Part shown: one piece after another, positions 1 through 5,124 of the stretch
Layout: each line of letters starts with the position of its first letter
Numbering within the stretch: position 1 is the first letter of the stretch
Assembly: GCA_025924435.1 (NCBI GenBank)
Contig: JAICIL010000071.1
Location: forward strand, 1-15,918
Source: Chloroflexia bacterium
GTDB taxonomy: Bacteria; Chloroflexota; Chloroflexia; Thermomicrobiales; JALYUS01
Direction: 5' to 3'
DNA length: 15,918 nucleotides
The notes under the pieces: generated by a model
The model's database searches: none
The model's input: the letters and a program-made list of their open reading frames with translations, nothing else
What the model was told of the DNA's origin: nothing
Position numbers and translations under genes: made by a program

Positions 1-321
1 GAGATCGGTCGCGGCGTCGTTGCCGCGCGCCTCGCCCGGCTGGTTCGCCGCCTCCGACGCCGCCGGGCCGTCGAGCGCGGCGACGACGTCCGCGATGCTG
101 ATGGCGCGGGGCGGGCGGGCGAGTTGATGCCCCCCCTGCGGGCCGCGCAGCGAGCGGATCAGCCCGGCGCGCCGCAGGAGGATGAGCAGTTGATTCAGGT
201 ACGATTCCGGGATGCCCTGCCGCGTCGCGATGTCGTGGCTCTGCACGGGCAGGCCGCTCGCGTGGAGCGCGAGGTCAATCAGGGCGCGCAGCCCGTAATC
301 GGTCTTGCTACTGAGCCGCAT
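1..321 (-). CDS. Rrf2-family transcriptional regulator (C-terminus cut by window edge)
   Basis: The 107 visible residues begin MRLSSKTDYGLRALIDLAL, the usual start of an Rrf2 winged helix-turn-helix. An HTH follows (about residues 28-58, 'IATRQGIPESYLNQLLILL'), then the wing 'GPQGGHQLARPP' (about 60-71) and 'ISIADVVAALDG' (about 73-84). Rrf2 proteins are DNA-binding dimers; many (IscR, NsrR) carry an Fe-S cluster on three cysteines just after this point. No cysteine appears up to residue 107, so a cluster-free CymR-like type is possible, but the end is missing. The start overlaps the last 14 bases of larE in another frame and has only a weak ribosome site, so translational coupling to larE is likely. 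Family call is firm; the regulated targets cannot be seen. Confidence 0.9.
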   Translation of the reverse strand, partial: MRLSSKTDYGLRALIDLALHASGLPVQSHDIATRQGIPESYLNQLLILLRRAGLIRSLRGPQGGHQLARPPRAISIADVVAALDGPAASEAANQPGEARGNDAATDL

Positions 322-1165
322 TGCCGCTCGGTTGGCCGGTGGGGTTGAGGCTGCCGCTCTTGAACCCGGCGAGGTCGAGCGTGACGAAGCGGAAGCCGAT
401 GTCCGCGAGTGCGTCCACAATCGCCGCACGCTGCTCCATCACCTTCGGGAAGTCGCCCGGTTGCAGTTCGAGCCGGGCGATCTCGCCGTGATGCCGCACC
501 CGGAAGCCCCGGAAGCCGAGGACGCGCAGATACGCCTCCGCCTGCCCCACCTGATCGAGTTTCTCGATCGTGATGAACGTCCCGTGCGGGATGCGCGACG
601 AGAGGCAGGGGTGCGACGGCTTGTTCCACGTCGGCAGGCCCAAGGCGCCGGAGACCGCGCGGATGTCCGCCTTCGTCAGCCCCGCCTCCTGCAAGGGGGA
701 GCGCACATCCCGCTCCTTGCCCGCGTCCATGCCGGGGCGGAACTCGCCGAGGTCGTCCACGTTCGAGCCGTCCACGACGGCGGCGTAGCCCCGCTCCCGC
801 GCGATGGGCGTCAGTTTGTCCCACAGCTCGCTCTTGCAGAAGTAGCAGCGGTTGACGGGATTGGAAACGTAGTTGGGGTCGTCCATCTCCTCGGTGCGGA
901 TTTCGAGATAGGGGATGCCGATGTGCGCGGCGATCTTCGGGCACTCGTTCGCCTCCTCGACCATCAGCGAGGGGGAGATGCCCGTCACGGCCAGTGCGCG
1001 GTCGCCGAGCGCGTCGTACGCCGCCTTCGCGATCAGCGTCGAGTCCACGCCGCCGCTGAAGCCGATCAGCACGGACCCCATCGCGGCGAAAATCGCCAGC
1101 AGCCGGTCGTATTTCTCCCGGAGGTCGGGCGCGAGGTCGTGCAGCGGTGGGGCGGCGGTTTGCAT
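308..1165 (-). CDS. larE: LarE, ATP-dependent sulfur transferase for nickel-pincer cofactor
   Basis: 285 residues, close to the usual LarE length. The PP-loop ATP-binding motif SGGVDST lies at 37-43, GSNVDD at 133-138 and HPCLSSR at 185-191. LarE adenylates the carboxylates of the pyridinium dicarboxylate precursor and inserts sulfur to build the Ni-pincer nucleotide of lactate racemase and related enzymes. Cys187 matches the sacrificial cysteine of Lactiplantibacillus LarE, and a CxxC (Cys107, Cys110) is also present. That three-cysteine set is known from the [4Fe-4S] LarE type (Thermotoga), which can act repeatedly with external sulfide. The ATG at 1165 is chosen because it has an upstream AGGAG and because the ATG at 1213 lies at or before the predicted transcript start. 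No larA, larB or larC is in the window. Confidence 0.93.
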   Translation of the reverse strand: MQTAAPPLHDLAPDLREKYDRLLAIFAAMGSVLIGFSGGVDSTLIAKAAYDALGDRALAVTGISPSLMVEEANECPKIAAHIGIPYLEIRTEEMDDPNYVSNPVNRCYFCKSELWDKLTPIARERGYAAVVDGSNVDDLGEFRPGMDAGKERDVRSPLQEAGLTKADIRAVSGALGLPTWNKPSHPCLSSRIPHGTFITIEKLDQVGQAEAYLRVLGFRGFRVRHHGEIARLELQPGDFPKVMEQRAAIVDALADIGFRFVTLDLAGFKSGSLNPTGQPSGNAAQ

Positions 1166-1216
1166 GGTCGCGATGCTCCTGCGGATGGGCAGTGATTCGT
1201 GATTCACATGCACGCG

Positions 1217-1245
1217 ACGGTAGCACCGGCCTCGCGGGCTGTCAA
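1217..1245 (-). promoter_or_regulatory. Sigma-70-type promoter of larE-rrf2
   Basis: On the minus strand a perfect -35 box TTGACA (1245-1240) is followed by a 17-base spacer and TACCGT (1222-1217) as the -10. Transcription would start near 1210, giving a leader of about 45 nt before the ATG at 1165. The leader contains GAATCAC twice in tandem (about 1191-1206), a possible but unproven operator. Confidence 0.75.
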
Positions 1246-1255
1246 CGCGACGAGC

Positions 1256-1318
1256 AGCAATGAGCGATGAGCGAGAGGGAATCTGCTACTCATTGCTCAT
1301 CGCTCATCGCTCATTGCT
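1256..1318. repeat. 18-bp perfect inverted repeat with GATGAGC iterations
   Basis: The left arm 1256-1273 (AGCAATGAGCGATGAGCG) is exactly complementary to 1301-1318, with a 27-base loop that itself holds further TGAGC/GCTCA units. It lies just downstream of the receiver gene (stop at 1323) and upstream of the larE promoter. It could end or protect the receiver transcript, but no T-run follows the stem on either strand, so a classical intrinsic terminator is doubtful. The same GCAATGAGC word recurs at 2062-2070, which suggests a dispersed repeat family. Confidence 0.8.
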
Positions 1319-1322
1319 TCCT

Positions 1323-1760
1323 TCAGTCGTCCGCGTGCATTAGCAGCGCATGGTCGCCGTGTGAGGGCAGCACCGGCGGGGTGGAGACGTATTCGCCGAC
1401 GAGCGAGAGCAGCAGTTCCGCGCTCACCGGCTTCATCTGCGCGCGGACATGGAGATAGGCGCGGCTGGTAATCGCGGTGTAGGCGACCGGGTCGTCGAGG
1501 ATGGCGATCACCGGGCAGGCCGCCGTGCGCGGGTCGTGCCGCAGGGCGTCGAGCAGGAAGAGGCCGTGATCGCGCTCCGCCACCGAGAAATCGAGCAGAA
1601 TCGCCACCGGCCGATGCTCCCGCACGCGCGTCAGGAGCCGGTGATTGAGCGGGTGCGGCGCGGTGCGGATGCCGCGCGGCAGGAGGATGCGATTGTAATC
1701 GTAGACGAGTTCCCACGTGTCCGTGGCAATTAATACTGTCGGCGACAGCGGACGGTCCAT
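1323..1760 (-). CDS. Stand-alone receiver-like protein, partly degenerate, under a c-di-AMP riboswitch
   Basis: 145 residues with a CheY-like pattern and no output domain. A first hydrophobic strand ends in ATD (Asp14). The second conserved strand 'PVAILLDFS' places the likely phospho-acceptor at Asp57, and 'MKP' supplies the conserved lysine (Lys110). The usual Asp-Asp pair after strand 1 is reduced to one acidic residue. The strand-4 Thr/Ser is absent ('VIAILDD', 84-90), so signalling through phosphorylation may be altered. ATG 1760 is chosen over 1826 and 1778 because of the AAGGGGG ribosome site (1766-1772). The gene appears monocistronic: promoter and riboswitch upstream, hairpin repeat downstream. 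The receiver family call is fairly sure; partner and role are unknown. Confidence 0.75.
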   Translation of the reverse strand: MDRPLSPTVLIATDTWELVYDYNRILLPRGIRTAPHPLNHRLLTRVREHRPVAILLDFSVAERDHGLFLLDALRHDPRTAACPVIAILDDPVAYTAITSRAYLHVRAQMKPVSAELLLSLVGEYVSTPPVLPSHGDHALLMHADD

Positions 1761-1765
1761 GCCAA

Positions 1766-1850
1766 CCCCCTTCCACATGGCGCGATGACCGGGGAGCCGC
1801 CACGGCTGCGACGGCCCGGATCGCACGATTTGTGGTGCAGCCGGGAAGGG
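1766..1850 (-). promoter_or_regulatory. Possible expression platform: anti-Shine-Dalgarno pairing
   Basis: Between the aptamer and the receiver start, the minus-strand segment CCCTTCC (1850-1844) is perfectly complementary to GGAAGGG (1774-1768), which overlaps the receiver gene's ribosome site. The upstream partner also sits in the small hairpin CAGCC-CTTCCC-GGCTG (about 1853-1838), so two mutually exclusive folds are possible. No stem followed by a U-run is seen here, so control of translation is a better guess than termination. This is inference from base complementarity only. Confidence 0.35.
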
Positions 1851-1885
1851 CTGACAGGAGACCTGCGCCGCGTTCCCTCTCGATG

Positions 1886-2002
1886 ACGCCTACGAGGTTA
1901 GCTGACGGATTCGGGCCGGAGAGACGGCCCTACAACGGTTCGCCCCGTTGATTCACCCCGATGGATTGGTTCCCCCGCTCGTGGCTCGCCACGACTCGGC
2001 AC
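1886..2002 (-). promoter_or_regulatory. c-di-AMP riboswitch (ydaO/yuaA type) aptamer
   Basis: The minus-strand RNA carries the hallmarks of this class in order. These are a P1 5' strand GUGCC (2002-1998), a hairpin UCGUGG-CGAG-CCACGA, then GCGGGGGAACCAAU and GGGGUGAAUC. UAGGG and a stem close with GCCCGAAUCCGUCAG, CUAACCUCGUAGGCG follows, and the last part forms the P1 3' strand (1890-1886). The blocks CCGAAUCCGUCAGCUAACC and GGGGUGAAUC match the Bacillus subtilis ydaO leader as I remember it. Such RNAs bind two c-di-AMP molecules and usually turn genes off. The aptamer ends 125 bases before the receiver gene at 1760, in the same orientation. Confidence 0.93.
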
Positions 2003-2019
2003 GAAATGGGCGCTGCACC

Positions 2020-2037
2020 GATGAATATCTATTCATC
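2020..2037. promoter_or_regulatory. Palindrome at the predicted start of the riboswitch transcript
   Basis: GATGAATA-TC-TATTCATC is a perfect 8+8 inverted repeat with a two-base centre, unusually AT-rich for this region. It begins at the predicted +1 of the riboswitch transcript (about 2037). It could be an operator for a dimeric repressor or form a 5'-end hairpin in the RNA. Confidence 0.55.
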
Positions 2038-2043
2038 GCCGCT

Positions 2044-2072
2044 ATCATAGCGGAGCGATGCGCAATGAGCAA
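2044..2072 (-). promoter_or_regulatory. Sigma-70-type promoter of the riboswitch-receiver transcript
   Basis: On the minus strand TTGCTC (2072-2067), a 17-base spacer and TATGAT (2049-2044) form a good -35/-10 pair. The predicted start near 2037 gives a leader of about 277 nt that contains the complete c-di-AMP aptamer. The -35 box lies inside a copy of the GCTCATTGC repeat word. Confidence 0.7.
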
Positions 2073-2082
2073 ATGGGCAACG

Positions 2083-2155
2083 AGTTCGGGGTTCGGGGTT
2101 CGATGTTCGGAGTAAAATCCTGTTTCTCCGAACTCCGGACCCCGAACCCCGAACT
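2083..2155. repeat. Long imperfect inverted repeat built of GTTCGGG units
   Basis: The arms 2083-2112 and 2126-2155 match at 27 of 30 positions around a 13-base loop. Each arm contains tandem GTTCGGG/CCCGAAC words. It starts two bases after the methyltransferase stop (2158), so it can act as that operon's 3' hairpin, although no clean U-run follows the stem. Together with the GCAATGAGC word beside it (2062-2070) it looks like a dispersed intergenic repeat rather than a gene-specific terminator. Confidence 0.8.
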
Positions 2156-2157
2156 GA

Positions 2158-2847
2158 TTACGTCGCGCCGGCAACGAGATACGCGAAGTTCTTCGTGTAC
2201 ATGCCGTCGCGGCGGACGGTGAAGCGGTGGCGGTCGAGCAGCCAGCGGATGTCGTCGAGGGTGTAGCGGTTGAACTCCGCGAAGCGCTGGAAGCAGAAGG
2301 CTTCGGGATCGTTCACCGGGGGCGCATCCGGCGAGCCGCTCTCGATCGCCGCCCGCGCTTGCTCCCAGAATGCGTGGAAATCGGCCATCGAGGAGCGCAC
2401 CCAGCCCGTCATCACGAACGCGCCGCCGGGCCGCAAAGCGCCGTGCATCGTCGCGAGCAGGTGGCGCGGGTCCGCCAGGAAGTGGAAGAAGAAATGCGCC
2501 GCGATCACGTCGCACGAACCCGGCTTGAGCGCGAAATCGGGCGCGCCGACGTCCGCGCTGTGCCACTTCGCGCGCTTGAGGCCGAGGCCGCGCGCCGCAT
2601 CCAGCATCGTCGCGTCGCGGTCGTACCCCGCGAGGGTGGCGTCCGGCCGGAGCGCGGCGACATCGCGCAGCCAGAGGCCCGGCCCGCAGCCGAGGTCCAC
2701 GATGTGCGGCATCTCGCCGAGGGGCGCGATCGCCTCCGCCGCGATGGTCGCGCGCACCGCCGCCGGGATGCGGTTCTCGTACGACTGGGTCATCCGCTGG
2801 CAGAAGGCCGCGGGGTCAATCGGCGGCCGTTGGGGTGTCGCGCTCAT
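2158..2847 (-). CDS. Class I SAM-dependent methyltransferase
   Basis: 229 residues with a standard Rossmann methyltransferase core. Motif I VDLGCGPG is at 50-57, an acidic strand-2 end 'YDRD' at 75-78, 'ADV' at 98-100, the strand-4 region 'CDVIAAHFFFHFL' at 112-124 and 'LRPGG' at 138-142. It would use S-adenosylmethionine; the substrate cannot be told from the sequence. The C-terminal third (Phe/Tyr/Trp-rich) is probably the substrate lid. The start overlaps the stop of the YwhD-like gene as ATGA and has AGGAG nine bases upstream, so the two genes are almost surely co-translated. No membrane segment is seen. Confidence 0.88.
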   Translation of the reverse strand: MSATPQRPPIDPAAFCQRMTQSYENRIPAAVRATIAAEAIAPLGEMPHIVDLGCGPGLWLRDVAALRPDATLAGYDRDATMLDAARGLGLKRAKWHSADVGAPDFALKPGSCDVIAAHFFFHFLADPRHLLATMHGALRPGGAFVMTGWVRSSMADFHAFWEQARAAIESGSPDAPPVNDPEAFCFQRFAEFNRYTLDDIRWLLDRHRFTVRRDGMYTKNFAYLVAGAT

Positions 2848-3374
2848 GCGGGGCGCTCCTGCATCTCGCCACGAACGGCCGCCTGGCGCGCCGCGTCGGT
2901 GTTCCCCCAGAGCGCGCCGCCGAGCGGTTCCTCGAGGGCGCGCCGGAGGGCGATCCGCTCGACCGCCGTCAGGCCGTCGAGGTTCACCGTGCCGTCGAGG
3001 ACGCGGCGCATCGCCATCGCCTCCTGCGTCAGGTCGCGCCAGCCGATGCCCGCCGCGCGATCAATGAGGAGCATGCAAGCGATCATCCCCTCGTAGCGGG
3101 CCGTCTCCGGCTCCGTGTCGCGCACACCGAGGAAGATCATCGCGACGCGCTGGCCGTCCGGCACATCCGCCTTGTCGCGGGAGAACCGGATGCCCTGCTG
3201 CGCCTGCGAGCGGCCGTGGAGCGCGCCCGCGTCGAAGAAGGCCCGGTCGCCGTCAATGACGACGGCGGTGAGCGTGATGCCCATGAACTCCTCGCCGCCG
3301 ATCGCGCTGGCGAGGTTCATGCCGAAATGCATCGGCAGCGCGTCGTACCCGTGATTTGGCTTCTCCCCCACCAT
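2844..3374 (-). CDS. YwhD-like conserved protein of unknown function
   Basis: 176 residues. The central block 'VVIDGDRAFFDAGALHGRS' (38-56), then 'QGIRF' (60-64) and 'VPDGQ' (71-75), and the later 'YEGMIACMLLIDR' (94-106), resemble the Bacillus YwhD family, which has no established biochemical role. This likeness is from memory and not from a search. The ATG at 3374 is chosen for the GGGAGG site ahead of it and because the family-like part begins soon after. The frame stays open far upstream to 4403, including an ATG at 3689 with a purine-rich leader, but that extension is arginine/proline-rich and does not look like protein. It is the first gene of a two-gene operon with the methyltransferase. 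Confidence 0.7.
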   Translation of the reverse strand: MVGEKPNHGYDALPMHFGMNLASAIGGEEFMGITLTAVVIDGDRAFFDAGALHGRSQAQQGIRFSRDKADVPDGQRVAMIFLGVRDTEPETARYEGMIACMLLIDRAAGIGWRDLTQEAMAMRRVLDGTVNLDGLTAVERIALRRALEEPLGGALWGNTDAARQAAVRGEMQERPA

Positions 3375-3491
3375 GGTCTGCGTCCCTCCCGCTCGGGCTG
3401 CCGCCGGTGATGGCGGGTCGTCTCGCCCCCGTGGACCTCGACGCGCGACAAACGCCTCCCTCGGCATCCTGAGCGCCCGCGTGCTTCCCTG

Positions 3492-3520
3492 AGCGTACGC
3501 CGTATCTCCGTGTTCGGCAA
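3492..3520 (-). promoter_or_regulatory. Candidate promoter of the ywhD-like/methyltransferase operon
   Basis: Minus-strand TTGCCG (3520-3515), a 17-base spacer and TACGCT (3497-3492) resemble a sigma-70 pair. Transcription would start near 3485, about 110 bases before the ATG at 3374, and so would not include the alternative start at 3689. Confidence 0.5.
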
Positions 3521-3574
3521 GCCGCATCCGCCGAGGGGCGACGCGGCCTGCTCGCCGTGCATTGGCGGCGATGG

Positions 3575-3607
3575 GCGCCTCGCCGGGCGTTTTCGCCCGG
3601 TTGGCGC
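3575..3607. repeat. Strong hairpin CCGGGCG-TTTT-CGCCCGG with outer GCGCC/GGCGC
   Basis: A perfect 7-bp stem with a TTTT loop (3583-3600) is extended after a small internal loop by GCGCC (3575-3579) and GGCGC (3603-3607). No T-run follows it. It lies upstream of the minus-strand promoter at 3492-3520, and its role is unknown. Confidence 0.65.
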
Positions 3608-3706
3608 GACCGATCCACGGCGACCAATCCATTTCCCGGAGATTGCGCGTATTGATGAGGAAGAGCACTGCCGGGTAAACGATGCACATCTCTTCCCCTT
3701 TCCCCT

Positions 3707-3758
3707 CCCCGCTACCGGACCCTGCCGCACACCCAGGGCACCGGGGCGGGGTTTTCTT
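3707..3758 (+). terminator. Plus-strand intrinsic terminator with no gene in front
   Basis: Nested complementary blocks CCCCGC (3707-3712), CCGG (3715-3718) and CCCTG (3720-3724) pair with CAGGG (3734-3738), CCGG (3741-3744) and GCGGGG (3746-3751). TTTTCTT (3752-3758) follows at once. That is a textbook factor-independent terminator in the plus direction. No plus-strand gene precedes it. A weak promoter-like TTGATG-18-TAAACG at 3652-3681 would give a transcript of about 70 nt ending here, so a short RNA or an attenuated leader of the downstream regulator is possible. Confidence 0.65.
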
Positions 3759-4014
3759 CATCGTAGTTTCCCAAAAGAGGAAGACGCAATTGTGGCGGCC
3801 CTTCACCTCTCCCCGGTGTTTCCGGACACATACCGGGAGGCTCGACCGCCCCGGCGGCGTCCACTCCATTACCGAATCGTCATGCAGAACCGCCCGCGCA
3901 GCAGGGGAGGCCGCACTCTCCGCGCGCAGACTACGACACAAGCCGCGCGGCCGTCGCGCGAGCGGCGTATCGGCGGGCGCGCTTGCCCGCACCCCACACA
4001 GGGAGCCGGTGACC

Positions 4015-4431
4015 ATGCCCAGCCGCAATGCCGAAAACGATTTCCCCCGGAGGAAGGGCCTCGGATCGCTCATCGCGCGGGTGTTCCGTCGCCGCCGCGC
4101 GGCGCGTTCCCCGCTGATTGTGGAGGCGGGCGACGCCGCGCTCGATCGCGGTGCCTTGCGATTCACCGCCCCGCCGGGGCCGCCCGTGAGCCTCACCCCC
4201 ATCGAGGCCCGCCTGCTGGAGTACCTGATGCGCCACGCGGATACGGCAGTCTCCCATGCGGCGCTGCTGGAGCAGATCGGGGGCGATGACGCCGCGAGCG
4301 GCGGCAGCCGCGCGGACCTCTTCATCCGTGGGCTGCGCATCAAGATCGAGGACGATCCGGACCGGCCGGAATGGATCCGGACCGTTCCGGGGGTCGGGTA
4401 CATGTTCCGGTCGGGGCCGGACCGCCCGTGA
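4015..4431 (+). CDS. OmpR/PhoB-type winged-helix protein without a receiver domain
   Basis: 138 residues. A basic N-terminal part (to about 33, with an Arg-rich stretch at 22-31) precedes a transcriptional-regulatory C-terminal domain. It contains 'SLTPIEARLLEYLM' (59-72), 'AALLEQI' (82-88), the recognition-helix region 'RADLFIRGLRIKI' (99-111) and the wing 'IRTVPGVGYMF' (121-131), all standard for OmpR-like DNA binding. The receiver domain that normally precedes it is missing. The ATG at 4015 has GGGAG nine bases upstream, and the family homology starts well after it. It may work as an unphosphorylated regulator or pair with a separate receiver such as the one at 1323-1760. Targets are unknown. 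Confidence 0.85.
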   Translation: MPSRNAENDFPRRKGLGSLIARVFRRRRAARSPLIVEAGDAALDRGALRFTAPPGPPVSLTPIEARLLEYLMRHADTAVSHAALLEQIGGDDAASGGSRADLFIRGLRIKIEDDPDRPEWIRTVPGVGYMFRSGPDRP

Positions 4432-4610
4432 TCCGCCGCCCTGCGCGGCGCATGGGCCGATCTCTCGACAGCACAGCGCCGCTCTCCCGGCGACGACGTC
4501 CGTCGCGGCGAGAAGGACCCGATGACGCAACCCCGAATCTGACGCGACTCTGACCCCGATCCCTCCTCCGGCGGCGACCGGATGTATTTCCGCGCCCGTG
4601 CCGCGCTCTA

Positions 4611-4621
4611 TTCGGATAGGG
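4611..4621 (+). promoter_or_regulatory. TTCGGATAGGG word shared with the RHH upstream region
   Basis: TCGGATAGGG (4612-4621) recurs at 6090-6099 beside the inverted repeat in front of the RHH gene. Here it sits in CTATTCGGATAG, a near-palindrome, 54 bases before the small membrane gene. It could be a second binding site for the same regulator; chance is also possible. Confidence 0.3.
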
Positions 4622-4674
4622 CATCTCGCCGCGACGGCATCGCGACTGTGCCGCGGCGGGAAGAGGGGGTGGGC

Positions 4675-4956
4675 GTGAACCGAGGACACGATGAGCAACC
4701 CGCGTCGCACGGCCGGTCCGCCGTGGGTGCGTTGCTGATCGTCGCGGCCGGCGCGCTCCTCGTGATGACGTGCGCCCTGCACTCGCGCCCGGACGGCATC
4801 GGGCGCATCGCCCGATACCCGAGCGAAATCCACGACATCGGCTACTGCCTCGCGTACGGCGGCTGCCTGCTGCTCTTTTGGGGGGCGGTCATCGGCGCGC
4901 TCTTCGGCGCATGCTGCGTGATCGTTGGCGACCATGCCCCCTGGCGCCGCCGCTGA
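4675..4956 (+). CDS. Small two-helix membrane protein, unknown function
   Basis: 93 residues from a GTG start with GAGGGG six to seven bases upstream. The frame is open from an ATG at 4582, but that extension is Arg-rich and has no ribosome site. A hydrophilic N-terminus leads to a first hydrophobic helix (about 15-35, 'VGALLIVAAGALLVMTCAL'). A polar loop with 'RYPSEIHDIGY' follows, then a second, long hydrophobic segment (about 55-83) with four cysteines, and a basic tail. The layout fits a bacterial inner-membrane hairpin protein. I do not recognise a family. It lies between the winged-helix gene and the kinase, all on the same strand, with gaps of 243 and 168 bases. Confidence 0.55.
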   Translation: MNRGHDEQPASHGRSAVGALLIVAAGALLVMTCALHSRPDGIGRIARYPSEIHDIGYCLAYGGCLLLFWGAVIGALFGACCVIVGDHAPWRRR

Positions 4957-5076
4957 GGGCGGCTGAACACCCCGCGTGCCCATACCTGACCTGCCAGTGA
5001 AACGCGATCGCCGCCGGCCTGTCGCCGCTTCCGGGCGTTGCGGCATGGTTCCTGCCTAATGCGATAGACACGCGAG

Positions 5077-5100
5077 GCCGCCTCCACTCGGGGAGGCGGC
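5077..5100. repeat. 9-bp perfect hairpin in the kinase leader
   Basis: GCCGCCTCC (5077-5085) and GGAGGCGGC (5092-5100) form a perfect stem with a six-base loop, ending 24 bases before the kinase start. No T-run follows. It could end the upstream transcript only weakly; more likely it structures the kinase 5' leader. Confidence 0.6.
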
Positions 5101-5124
5101 GGATGGCAGCAAGGGCGGCGGTTC

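Larger units (their letters stand above)
3375..4014. other. 640-base region without a convincing gene
   Basis: Between the minus-strand YwhD-like gene and the plus-strand winged-helix gene, all long open frames are arginine/proline-rich and look like GC-driven artefacts. The stretch holds a minus-strand promoter (3492-3520), a tight hairpin (3575-3607), a weak plus-strand promoter-like pair (3652-3681) and a plus-strand intrinsic terminator (3707-3758). Near 3820-3850 there is another partial inverted repeat (CCCGGTGT...ACACATACCGGG). From 3850 to 4014 I recognise nothing further. Confidence 0.6.

Noticed and set aside
1197..1213. ATG at 1213 as the larE start
   Set aside because: It lies at or before the predicted transcript start and has no ribosome site; ATG 1165 has AGGAG and begins the family-like part.
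1256..1318. CRISPR-like short repeats (GATGAGC iterations)
   Set aside because: The units are contiguous or form an inverted repeat; there are no regularly spaced unique spacers and no cas genes.
3375..3689. Longer start for the YwhD-like gene at ATG 3689, with a purine-rich leader and a short hydrophobic N-terminus
   Set aside because: The extra 105 residues become Arg/Pro-rich, are unlike the family, contain a strong hairpin and lie upstream of the better promoter at 3492-3520. Not excluded outright.
3682..4014. N-terminal extension of the winged-helix gene that might encode a receiver
   Set aside because: The extension has no receiver motifs and is Arg/Ser/Pro-rich; a proper ribosome site precedes ATG 4015.
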